Origin: Thelephora terrestris
Taxonomy: Eukaryota; Basidiomycota; Agaricomycetes; Thelephorales; Thelephoraceae
Length of the DNA: 64,000 nt
Reading direction: 5' to 3'
Assembly: GCA_015956445.1 (NCBI GenBank)
Contig: WIUZ02000001.1
Location: forward strand, 2,852,001-2,916,000
Shown here: one piece after another, positions 1 to 9,492 of the stretch
Layout: each line of letters starts with the position of its first letter
Position numbering within the stretch: the first letter of the stretch is position 1
Notes under the pieces: model-generated
What the model saw: the letters and a program-made list of their open reading frames with translations, nothing else
What the model was told of the DNA's origin: nothing
Databases searched by the model: none
Made by a program: the position numbers and the translations under genes

Positions 1-860
1 TACCCGCCTCGATCCGGAGTATAACGCATGGGTTCTCAGAAGAAGGATGGCTAGAAACGGCCTAGGATAAGTGCTGAGGACAACAAATGAGACTCCATCG
101 CTGACATTCTGAGATGCATACACCGAAAACGGTGCCCCCTGTGCCAATAAGTGAGTACGACTTGGCTTCAGTGGTAGTTTTGTTCTCTTACAGGTGCTGA
201 TTTTGTAGATGGCGCTACATGTCTGTGGTGTTTCCGTTGGTCAACACGCAGTAAACACAAGGAACACACCCACATCGTAACTTAGCGTGCCGTATGGCGC
301 GGTCTGTACTGCAAAGAACAAAACAGAATCCTTGTCAGCATTCCATCAGTGGGCTTAAGAATTGAGTCCGACTCACAGACGAGTATCATTGGTATATCAA
401 GAAGCGTTCCATACCGCGATATGATATAGAGCACCTTGCCAATACTCCACTTGCGCCGCCAGACGTGCTCAACTTCGCGATCGAAAACGAGCAACCAGTC
501 GTACACCTTCAAGGGATCGGGCGGCCGTGCCGTTAAGTTGGGCGATCGTGATTGCAGTTAGCGAAGCGTCTCCTAACGCCACCAGTGCAGCGGAACAGAC
601 GGACTTACCATGAGCGTCAGCAAGGACACTTGAGGAATGAAGATTTTGCCGATCAAAAGATGAGAATTTTGGATGGGTTTCGAAGCGACTTACTGTGGGC
701 GTCCTGCAGGATCGAGTAGGCGTTTAGCAAAGGTCGTCGGAAGACGTTCCTTAGAGCTCCGGACGATAAATCATAGCGGAAACGGAACACTCACAGCGAT
801 GTCCTGCAACTGTAAAGCGACAGAGATCATAACCTCGAGACCCGCGGCAGTACTCGCCAT
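1..860 (-). CDS. DUF6533-domain membrane protein, copy A (3' part outside window)
   Basis: Multi-exon gene on the minus strand whose 3' part lies beyond the window start. The chosen ATG at 860 opens a short first exon (MASTAAGLEV...) that is shared by copies B and C and ends at a GTGAGTG donor. A later exon (about 531-330) carries the DUF6533 signature: V-Y-D-W-L-L, D-R-E-V-E-H-V-W, R-R-K-W-S-I-G-K-V-L-Y and S-R-Y-G-T. This domain is known from Agaricomycete proteins with several membrane helices and no established function. Near position 60 an ILLLRTHALYSGS stretch matches the R-T-(Y/H)-A-L/I segment that follows in the family. Exons between these blocks were not all resolved. Upstream, at 1135-1264, lies a promoter block almost identical to that of copy B. 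Confidence 0.65.
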
Positions 861-1134
861 CCCGTCCAAATCCAATCGAACTCTCCGGTCACGGAAGAAA
901 ACAGGGCGGGAGCAACTCCTATCCACGGCGAGGCGCAAACGCGAAGTGTCGGTACAGAGGTGCAGCTGTTGCTGTCGGGCGCGGCGGGATCCAAAAATTA
1001 GGCACTGACGAAACAGCTCCCGCTGACACCTCTTCAAGCGTTTGTACAGGTTTGAACGAAGACCGCCGGCGAGTCACCGTGTCTCAGGGGAGGTGGAGGG
1101 TCCAGGGCAGAGAGGGTCCCAGTCGCTGTCGAGC

Positions 1135-1264
1135 GCAGCGTTACTTATATCCTTTTTTGCACTTTCGTCCCGTTGGCCGCTTAAATATACCCCCCCATTC
1201 AACTCCCATTCAGATATTAAACATAATCCCGGCGGCATCAGAAAAACTGCACTTTTGTTTCCGT
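1135..1264 (-). promoter_or_regulatory. Near-identical promoter block of DUF6533 copy A
   Basis: A 130-bp block that differs at one base from 4262-4391 upstream of copy B, while flanking repeat sequence differs much more. On the minus strand it contains a TATA-like TATATTTAA at 1189-1181 and a long G/C tract next to it. It lies about 320 bp before the chosen ATG of copy A, so a 5' leader, perhaps with an intron, is implied. Confidence 0.6.
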
Positions 1265-2173
1265 GCCTCTCATGCTTGATTGGTGGGAAGGCAGGAAAGG
1301 CACCTCCTCGAAAGCACCATCGAAATCGAGACGCAAGCACCAGAAAGCTGGCAGGGCATCCGGGCACTGGCGCTGAACACGCACGAGAAAGATGCCGGAA
1401 TAGCCGACTTGGCGCCGGCAGAAACCTTGCTTGCCCAAATCAATGCGGTCAGCCCAACCACATTCGCACTTTCCAAGTGTACATAACACTAATAACTCGC
1501 TGAAATCCGCGGCACCTCCCCACCTCCCCTTCGGACTCCTCGGAGGATACCTTACGGTGAAGAGGGGATGGAAATGTTACACGTAATGTAGGTGATCACG
1601 GAATCATTAGTCATCCGCTGCTTGGTTTGGTCGGACTGAAAGATCCAAGATAAATCGTCGGTAGTGGCAGCGATTTCTTGTCCGGGAGCCGACCTTCTCT
1701 GCAGGATTTTCGAAGCTCGCGATGGTACGGTGCACCCGTCTCGGTCAATTTCGACCATACGTTCTTTCAACCGGTCAGGAAAGTCCATAGATGGGGTGTA
1801 TAGGTTATTGGGTAGGTATACGTGCATTGGTATATCCATCGTTGGACGGTACAAAAGCCCGCACGCTATCATAACCGGAAGCTACCGTGAGGTAGCGACA
1901 CTCAAGCGACGAGATCAGAAATAAAGGGAAAACTCTTGGGGGTTTCGATAAATATTGAAAGGGAAAAGACTGGAAAGACTGATGACTCTGCGGTCCTCTC
2001 ATCAGACTATATGTACTGCTCGTACACTTGAACCAAGATCCTTAAGCTTAAGGCCCTAAATAGGAAAAGCGTCCTCGAACGGATGTCGGTACGGTTGATG
2101 TCCCGATATCCCGACGGTCGATGTCGCGACGTCTCGAAGACCTTCCGTGTAATCTCTCAGGATTACAGAAACC

Positions 2174-4032
2174 TCACTCGACTTCTCCAACAGGACGATC
2201 TTTGTCCTGCGACGAAGTCCCCGCCATTTCACTCCCAAGATTCCGCTCGTCATCCCAGGAATTGCACCCTACCATCTGAATCGTTTCCCCTTGGCTGGTC
2301 TGTTCCCCGGGAGGAGTCGCGAACGACATGCCAGCAGAAATCGCGGTTGTACCGTTCGTCGGCATCGCTGCTTGTTTGATGTTTAGCAAGATTCGACAGC
2401 ATATGATGCTGTGGAACACGCGAGTGGCGGTGTTCGCGAGCGCGCCGTACTGAGGCTACAAGGATGTCATCGATGATGTCGGGGCCTTTTAGAAACCCTG
2501 CTCACTGGTGTCAACGCGACGACAAAGATCGTCGAAAAGGCTATAGCTAAATTCATCCTTGAGCATCAATTTCGCAGATTGACGGATCGCTTACCAAACA
2601 GAACAAGAAAGAAGGAGACACCTGACGGCAGATTTTGTCAGTGCGTCCTTGACGAGAGAGTGCTGGTGAACAGGCGTACTATCCCGGTAGACCACCCTCA
2701 TCAGCGGGGTGCCTGTCCTAACTGTGGTAGCTCCTGAGCATCACGGTTAAAAGAGAAGCGGTGGGGACATACAGTCGCGAAACCCCTTTCTAACCGTCAA
2801 GATTACAACAACTGTCGTCGAATTCGGTGAGTATGCATGGGATCGGAGGGCAAACTTATGCTAACCAAATTCGAACGTAAGGAGCAGCAAAGGGTCAAAG
2901 AAGACTATCGCGCCCTGCTGCGTGAGGTAACACCCCGTGAACAAGGGGCTGGGGGGTAGGCCGACTGATTTCGTTCTGTCGCATAAGTATGTATCGACCG
3001 CTCAAACTTGTAAATGGCTTACAGCCTATCGTGCGGAGATAACTCCAGGTGATTACGACCCCGGCCACCACCAGCACCTGGAAAAACGGTGAACCTCAGA
3101 CGTCCCCGACAATATTATCCCTGAGGCTTACCGTATAAAGAATCGATAGAGGGATTGTTACCCGCCTCGACCCGGAGTATACCGCATGGGTTCTTAGAAG
3201 AAGGATGGCTTGAAACGTCCTAGGATAAGTGCTGAGGACGAAAAATGACACTCCATCGCTGACATTCTGAGATGCATATACTAAAAACGGTACCCCCTGT
3301 ACCCGATCAATTGATTATGAAATGGCTTCAGTGTAGTTTTGTTCTCTTACAGGTGCTGATTTTGTAGATGATACTACATGTCTGTGGTGTTTCCGTTGGT
3401 CAACCCGCAGTAATTACAAGGGCTACACCCACATCATAACTTATCGCGCCGTATGGCGCGGTGTGTACTATAAACAAAAAACAGAATCTCTGTCAGCATT
3501 CTATCCGCGGGCGTCGTAAAGCCTTGAGGATCGAGTCCAACTCACAGACAATTATCAGTGGTATAGCAACAAGTGTTCCATACCGCGATATGATATAGAG
3601 CACCTTGCCGATACTCCACTTGCGCCGCCAGACGTGCTCAACCTCGCGATCGATAACGAGCAACCAGTCGTACACCTTCAAGGGATCGGGCGGCCAGCCG
3701 TTACGTTGCACGATCGTGATTACGGTTAGCGAAGCGTCTCCTGGCGCCGCCAGTGCGGCGGAATAGATGGACTTACCAGGAGCATCATCAAGGACACTTG
3801 AGGAATGGAGATTCCACCGATCAATTGAAGATGATTAGGTTTGGATTGGTTCCGAAGCTGAGGCCGAGGACTTACGGTGGGCGTACTGCAGGATCGAATA
3901 GGTGTTTAGCGAACGTCGGATGGCGTTTCGTAGAGCACTGGGTGATAAACTGGGAAATGGAACACTCACAGCGACATCCTGCAACTGCAAAGCAAGCGAG
4001 TTAACCTCGGGACCCGCGGCAGTGCTCGCCAT
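2174..4032 (-). CDS. DUF6533-domain membrane protein, copy B
   Basis: Second tandem copy. The start at 4032 gives the same short first exon as copies A and C (MASTAAGPEV...). The DUF6533 core lies at about 3700-3510 (VYDWLLVIDREVEHVW, RRKWSIGKVLYIISRYGT). The R-T-H-A-L-like part lies near 3215, a hydrophobic VVAGVVITW segment near 3070, and the 3' exon near 2419-2174 has the family's S-I-I-C-C-R-I-L-L-N tail motif followed by a polar, Ser/Thr/Glu-rich end and a stop at 2174. Introns interrupt the frame several times; for example a GTGGGTGTAG..TGTAG intron after TAPYGAISYD near 3420 fits. I did not resolve every exon and cannot say that the copy is fully functional. A paralogous array of predicted receptor-like membrane proteins is the likely context. 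Confidence 0.6.
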
Positions 4033-4261
4033 CCCGCCCAATCGAACTCGCTAGTCACGGAAGAAACGCGAAGTCTTTATGTTGGTGCGCGGGGTGTGGC
4101 TGTTACCGTATGGCGCGAGATCCCAAAAGTAGACTCTGACGAAACCGCTCCCGCCCCACTTCAAGCGCTTGTAAAGGTTTGAACGAAGACCGTCACCGGT
4201 GACGTTTCTCAGAGGAGGTGGGGGGTCCCGGTGAGAGAGAGGGACCCAGTCGCTGTCGACC

Positions 4262-4391
4262 GCAGCGTTACTTATATCCTTTTTTGCACTTTCGTCCCGT
4301 TGGCCGCTTAAATATACCCCCCCATTCAACTCCCATTCAGATATTAAACATAATCCCAGCGGCATCAGAAAAACTGCACTTTTGTTTCCGT
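4262..4391 (-). promoter_or_regulatory. Near-identical promoter block of DUF6533 copy B
   Basis: Same 130-bp block as 1135-1264 with one base changed. The TATA-like element is at 4317-4308 on the minus strand, about 280 bp before the chosen start of copy B. The downstream edge of the block, at TTCCGT, is exactly where an extra 94-bp segment begins in this unit. Confidence 0.6.
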
Positions 4392-4485
4392 CCTAGGCTG
4401 GAATCTATCCTCGAATTCAGAGGCGAGGAGGACGCGATTTAGAAAGTGACGATACCTAGGGGAACGACGCTTCTGCATATTCCGT
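4392..4485. repeat. Short insertion with flanking direct repeat
   Basis: Compared with unit 1, unit 2 has an extra 94 bp between two copies of TTCCGT (4386-4391 and 4480-4485), as expected of a small insertion with a 6-bp target duplication. Its first ~40 bp (TAGGCTGGAATC.. through TTCAGAGGCG) recur at 4809. No coding capacity. The element could equally be a local duplication with coincident flanks. Confidence 0.45.
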
Positions 4486-4808
4486 GCTTCTCATCCTTGG
4501 TTGGTGGAAAGGGAGGAAAGACACCTCCTTGATCAAGAGCACCATTGAAATCGAGAAAAGCGGGCAGTCCAGGAGAAAAATGCCGACATAGCCGACTTGG
4601 CGTCGGCCTTGGCTGCAGTGCCTGCCAAATCAATGCGGTCAGCCCGACCACATTCCCACTTTTCAAGTGTACGTACCCAGTGATTATAACCTGCAGCACC
4701 TCCCCTTCGGAGGACACTTTACGGTGAAGAAGGGATGGAAAACTTACACGTAAAGTAGATGATCACGCAGTCATTAGTCATTCACTGCTTGGTTTGGTCG
4801 GGGTTAAA

Positions 4809-4850
4809 TAGGCTGGAATCCAGCCTCGAATTCAGAGGCGGAGGAGCGGA
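4809..4850. repeat. Second copy of the ~40-bp inserted repeat
   Basis: TAGGCTGGAATCCAGCC followed by TCGAATTCAGAGGCGGAGGAG; the first part is an inverted repeat (GGCTGGA-A-TCCAGCC). The same sequence, slightly changed, starts at 4394. It lies at a point where unit 2 has bases missing from unit 1. Confidence 0.5.
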
Positions 4851-5082
4851 CACGGGTCGGTAGCTCAAAGGAGCGATTTCTTGTCGGGGGGCTCTGCAGG
4901 ATTTTCGAAGCTCTGGATGGCACGGTGTACCCGTCTCGGTCAATTTCGATCATACATTCTTTCAACCGGTCAGCAAAGTCCATAGATGGGGTAAATAGGT
5001 TATTGGGTAGGTATACGAAAGTTTTGGTGCATTGGTATATCCAACGTTAGACGGTACAAAAGCCCGGCACGCTATCGAAACC

Positions 5083-6962
5083 TCACTCGACTTCTCCTAC
5101 AGGACGACTTCTGTTCTGCGACGAAGTCCCCGCCATTCCACCCTCCTGGTTCCCCTCATCATCCCACGGACCTCGCGCTTCCAACTGGTTCGTCTCCGCT
5201 TGGTTCGTCTCTTCCCCAGGAGAGGTCATGAACGCGAGGCCAGTCGACACCCCTGTTGAAGTATTTTGCGGCGTCGCAGCTTCTTTGAGGTTTAGTAAGA
5301 TTCGACAACATATGATGCTGTGGGATACTCGAGTTGCGGTGTTCACAACCCCGCCGTACTGAGACTATACAGGAAATGATTTCAACGTTGGACCTGGGAG
5401 GATCAGAAGCCCTGCTTACTGGTGCTAGCGCGAGCACAAGAATTGTGGAAACAGTCATTGCTAAATTCTTTGTTTAGCGTCAAGTTCGCAAATTGACGGA
5501 CCGCTCACCGAATAAAACAAGAAAGAAGGAAACACCTGATTGAAGGTTTTGTCAATGAGTCCATGGCGAGAGGTGCTGGTGAATAGGCGTACTATCCCGA
5601 TAAACCACCCTCATCAGCGGGGTACCTGTTCTAACTGCAGTAGCTCCTGAGCATCACGACCGAGTGAGAAGCGGTAGGGACATACAATCGCGGAACCCCT
5701 TCCTAATTGTCAAGATTACAACGGCTGTCGTCGGGTTTGGTGAGTATGCATAGGCACCGAGGGCGAACATATCCTAACCGAGTTCGAACGCGAGAAGCAG
5801 CAAAAAGTCGAAGAAGATTATCACACCCTCCCGCACGAGGTAACACCCCTCAAATAAGGGGCTGGGGGGTGGGCCAACTGATCACATTCTGTCGCGTGAG
5901 TATCCGTCGACCACTCGAACTTGAAGATGGCTCACAGCCTATCGTGCGGAGATAACTCCAGGTAATGACGATCCCAGCCACCACCGACAGCTGGAAACAC
6001 GATGAACCTCAGAAACCTCCGTAAGATTACCCCAAGGGCTCACCGTATAGAAGATCGATAGAGGAATGGTCACCCGCTTCGACCCGGAGTATAACGCGTG
6101 GGTCCTCAGGAGAAGGATGGCTAGAAACGGCCTAGGATGAGTGCTGAGGACAACAAATGACACTCCATCGCTGACATTCTGAGATGGATATGCCAAAAAA
6201 GGTATTCCCTGTACCCGACCAATGGCGTTTGAATATGATTTGACTTCAGGGCCATTTCGTTCTCTTACAGGTGCCGATTTTGTAGATGGTGCTACACGTC
6301 TAAGGAGTTTCTGTTGGTCAGCCTGCCGTAACCTCCTACAAGGACTACACCCACATCATAACTGATGGCGCCGTACGGCGCAGTGTGTACTACAAAAAAA
6401 AAGCAGAATCCTCGTCAGCATTCCATCCGATGGCGTCACGATGGCTCAAGGATCAAGCTTCAAGTCCAACTCACTGACGAGCGTGATCGGTATATCGAGA
6501 AACGTTCCGTACCGCGACACAATAAAGAGTACCTTGCCGACACCCCACTTGCGTCGCCAGACGTGCTCAACTTCACGATCGAGGAGGATCAACCAGTCGT
6601 GTACCTTGGGATCGGGCGGCCAAGTCGAACGATCGTGATCATTGCGGTTAACTAACGAAGCGTCTCCTGACGCCACAAGCGCGGCGGAACGGATGGACTT
6701 ACCATGAACGTCAGCAAGGACACTTGAGGAACGAAGATTCCACCGATGAAATGATGAGAACTTTGGATTGATTCCGAAGCTGAGGCCTGAGGACTTACGG
6801 TGGGCGTACTGCAGAATGAGTAGGTGATTAGCAAACATCGTCGAATGAACTTTCTCAATATTCCGGGATATAAACTCATAGCGGAAACGAAACACTCACA
6901 GTGATATCCTGCAACTGCGAAGCGACTGAGATTACCTCGGGATCCGCGACAGTGCTCGCCAT
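5083..6962 (-). CDS. DUF6533-domain membrane protein, copy C
   Basis: Third tandem copy. Start at 6962 (MASTVADPEVISV...) ending at a GTGAGTG donor; DUF6533 core near 6645-6450 (VHDWLILLDREVEHVW, RRKWGVGKVLFIVSRYGT); next block near 6140-5940 with ILLLRTHALYSGSKRV, the best preserved R-T-H-A-L segment of the three; 3' exon near 5346-5083 with S-I-I-C-C-R-I-L-L-N-L-K and a polar tail to the stop at 5083. The family is known only as Agaricomycete multi-helix membrane proteins of unknown role. Similarity of this unit to the others stops at about 7172, just where the conserved promoter block of copies A and B would begin, so copy C must use a different upstream region. Exon limits are partial. 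Confidence 0.62.
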
Positions 6963-7172
6963 CCCGTCCAATAAAACTCTCCAGTCACGGAAGAAAAACG
7001 GGGGAGCAACTGTGGAGCACGAGAACTCTGGAAAAAGAGCAGGTCCCGTCAAAGTCCGCCTCCACGTTTCCTCAAGCGAGACTCGTACAGGTTTTGGACA
7101 AATGTGCCTGAACTCGTTCGTTGGCGACGTGTCTCAAAGGAGGTCGAGGGTCAAAGAGGTCGTTACTTATTC
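6070..7172. repeat. Tandem unit 3 (partial) of the ~3-kb direct repeat
   Basis: Third unit, covering the 5' half of copy C and its near upstream region. The match to units 1 and 2 ends after CGTTACTTAT at about 7172; beyond it the sequence is unrelated. Confidence 0.85.
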
Positions 7173-8617
7173 ACCTGCCATGCTCACACATGTTAGTCAC
7201 GCCCCCTTCGAGGGAAGCTCTTCTGTATATCAAACTCGCTGTATTAGATCACCGGATGAACTCATTGCCAGCGGGTATCATCTTTTGTGTTTGAATGGGG
7301 GTACATACGCGACCGATGGGAGAGGAATGCAAAAAGTAAAGCCTTTGAGATGTTCAAGAGGCGCAATTAAGTAACTAAATACGCACCGGGGATCCTTAGG
7401 TGAACGATGGAAGCCATGTAGCCAGAGTTGATTGTACGGTGGGGTATCATACTGAGGAGCACAATGTCGCTTGCGGGACAGAACGTCAGCCTGCGAGAAG
7501 GCCCGCAACGGATCGCCCGAACGTCTCGCGCCATCGGCCAGTAGAAATTCACAGTGAGCTTATTGAACCTACGCTTTTGAAGGCGCGGGTGGAGTAATTG
7601 GGCAGATGATCGCGGAACGCAGTGTGCCTCCGGGACGTGGCCTTCAATACTTGAAGCTTGACGAAGGGGTACCGCCCTCACTCGGCCTGACGCAAACCTT
7701 CGTCGCCGCGCCAACCCGGCCATCCTGTTGGAAGCACCAGGCGTTTCACTGAGAGCGGCGGCTTGGCGCAGGGAAGACGAAGCCTGCGGGTCACCGGGCC
7801 CACACCCGCGTTGTGTCATGGTGAGTTTACAAGAAGACGCAGTCAGAATCTCCGGTACAGTTCGGTCACAGGGAACGCACGATATCCATCCTCCATCGGC
7901 GGTTCACAGCGATGGGTGAGGAGGATCAGTGATCATTAAATTGCCTGAAAATGTTCCAAGAGACCGGTCGTTTACTGTAGGAAGGCAGCGTGGCTCAGGT
8001 TGTGGAGCGAACAGCATGCTCGCGGTATTCAAAGGCGCGATTGATCGCTTTTGAGAAGTGTGGGGTACGTAAAACTTGGAATCCTCCGAGTCTGGTAGCA
8101 CTGGGGCCCTACCTCTTTCTATCGCTCACGCTTCTATCACACATCTGCGCTGGTCTATTCCATTAGCTGTAGTTAGCTTTACTTACCAACCAGATGCACC
8201 GTCACCAGTGAAACAGCTTATCCTTATATTGGAGTACAACCAAGTACGTAGTGGGGCAGCTAGAGGGATGGACGAGACACGATTGGACGTCGCACCGACC
8301 ACCCCACACCCGGATGCCGATGACCAAATTGGTCCTGCAGGGTTTTGCTAGAACCTAGCATTCACAGTTCACGGCGTTGACCAGTCCCATCGAGAGCGAG
8401 GTATCTTGAAGGACAACCCCCTCGCCTGTGGTTCGCATCCCACATTGTCGGAATGTCGCATTGTTGCGGAACATCGCTTGGTCCCCGGCTTTCCACATTC
8501 CATGACGACCATTTTTCTTGAGTACTGGAGCAACGCTCTCGAGGAACAGGTCACCATGATGGTACGGGAAATACAATTCAGTGAGACCGCAGTGCTAGAT
8601 CCCTTGCGAAGATAACA
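7173..8617. other. Intergenic, nothing recognised
   Basis: About 1.4 kb between the DUF6533 array and SPC3. Several open frames up to 157 codons occur on both strands but none shows a domain, and they overlap each other in different frames. The left end should hold the promoter of DUF6533 copy C. Confidence 0.5.
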
Positions 8618-9354
8618 TCACAACTTCCCAACTTTAGGAGGGAATGGCTGTGGTTCTGTTCTTGCAGCCTCGCCGTACGTAAGTGCCCCTACGTATGGCA
8701 TCAAGTTATACTTCAGCGCAAACTGGACTGGCGAGGATTTCCTGTAAACAGCGTCAGGAATATTCAGCGAACAAGGAAGGAGAGGTGTACTTGAATGAAT
8801 ACCGCATATCGCGGAGTGGGTATTTGGGTGGGGCCACAACGTCTATCAGTGCATCCTCTTTGCGACGAACGATCCTATCCCACATCGTCACCTCGTTATG
8901 TGTCTGCAGTTGCCACGAAGGTTAGAAACCTGACGTCCCGGATCTGAAGAGTCATTGCGTACCCCATCAGAGTTGTTATATTCTGCAGTGACATAAATAA
9001 ACAGCTGTTTTGTGTTCCAATGGAAGAGCGGTGTAAGATCTGGGAAGGGTTGAGCTACGAGGGTTCCCGAGGGTATGAACGGAATGCAAACCTGCGGTCA
9101 GATTGAACCGCGCGAGTCCAATCTCTTGGAAGCGAGAATCCGCCTTTGCATCTGCACTGCTTCCAGTTGTCAGTGACTGGGCGGATCGTATATTGTGAAG
9201 CAGACGCATACACTTTGAAGTTAAAGATGGTGAGTTGTCCCTTCGGATCAGCAGTGAACAGAAACGAGGACAGCGCGATTGCAGCCAGCATTGCCATCAA
9301 GCAAGACGACATGAAAGCGAAGCCATTGTTCACTCGGGCGTATAGGCTGTACAT
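8618..9354 (-). CDS. SPC3: Signal peptidase complex subunit 3
   Basis: Small ER membrane subunit of the signal peptidase complex, which cuts signal peptides from secretory proteins; in yeast Spc3 is essential. The start at 9354 gives MYSLYARVNN followed by one N-terminal membrane helix and the family's S-S-F-L-F-T-A-D-P-K-G. Exon 1 is 9354-9212 with a GTATGC donor; the next exons read ADAKADSRFQEIGLARFNLTAD, then LTPLFHWNTKQLFIYVTAEY, then VTMWDRIVRRKEDA, and the last exon holds KYNLMPYVGALTYGEA and the stop at 8618. Four introns of normal size; the product is about 175 aa, the usual family length. It diverges from the GPAT gene across only 138 bp. No odd features. Confidence 0.94.
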
Positions 9355-9492
9355 CCCCTTCGAGCGGGTTCGTACGTGGTGGAAGTCTAAAGGTTCAGGC
9401 ACAGCACGTGACCTAATGGTGACTATTTCGGACACAACCCCTGCCGGAAACCGCTTAGAACGCTCCCTCTTTGACGAGTACCCTCATCAACC

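Larger units (their letters stand above)
1..3158. repeat. Tandem unit 1 of a ~3-kb gene-bearing direct repeat
   Basis: Position 1 starts a sequence (tacccgcctcga...) that recurs at 3159 and, slightly changed, at 6070, so the region is a head-to-tail array with periods of 3158 and 2911 bp. Matching blocks continue through the whole unit, including the DUF6533 coding part, upstream region and 3' coding part of the next gene. Each unit holds the 5' half of one DUF6533 gene and the 3' half of its neighbour, because the unit edge chosen here is set by the window start. Confidence 0.9.
3159..6069. repeat. Tandem unit 2 of the ~3-kb direct repeat
   Basis: Second unit, 2911 bp. It matches unit 1 along its length but carries two short insertions that units 1 and 3 lack (around 4392-4485 and 4809-4850). 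Confidence 0.88.

Noticed and set aside
1042-1503. 153-codon plus-strand open frame in DUF6533 unit 1
   Set aside because: It runs through the minus-strand promoter block, which is nearly identical in unit 2, but the frame is not kept there. It has no domain and no codon pattern; it is a by-product of the repeat.
7367-7819. F-Y-W-P and D-V-L-S-R strings that recall retroelement proteins
   Set aside because: The strings are in different frames and in the wrong order for such an element, and no other part, repeat end or further similarity is seen. Treated as chance; no element is claimed.
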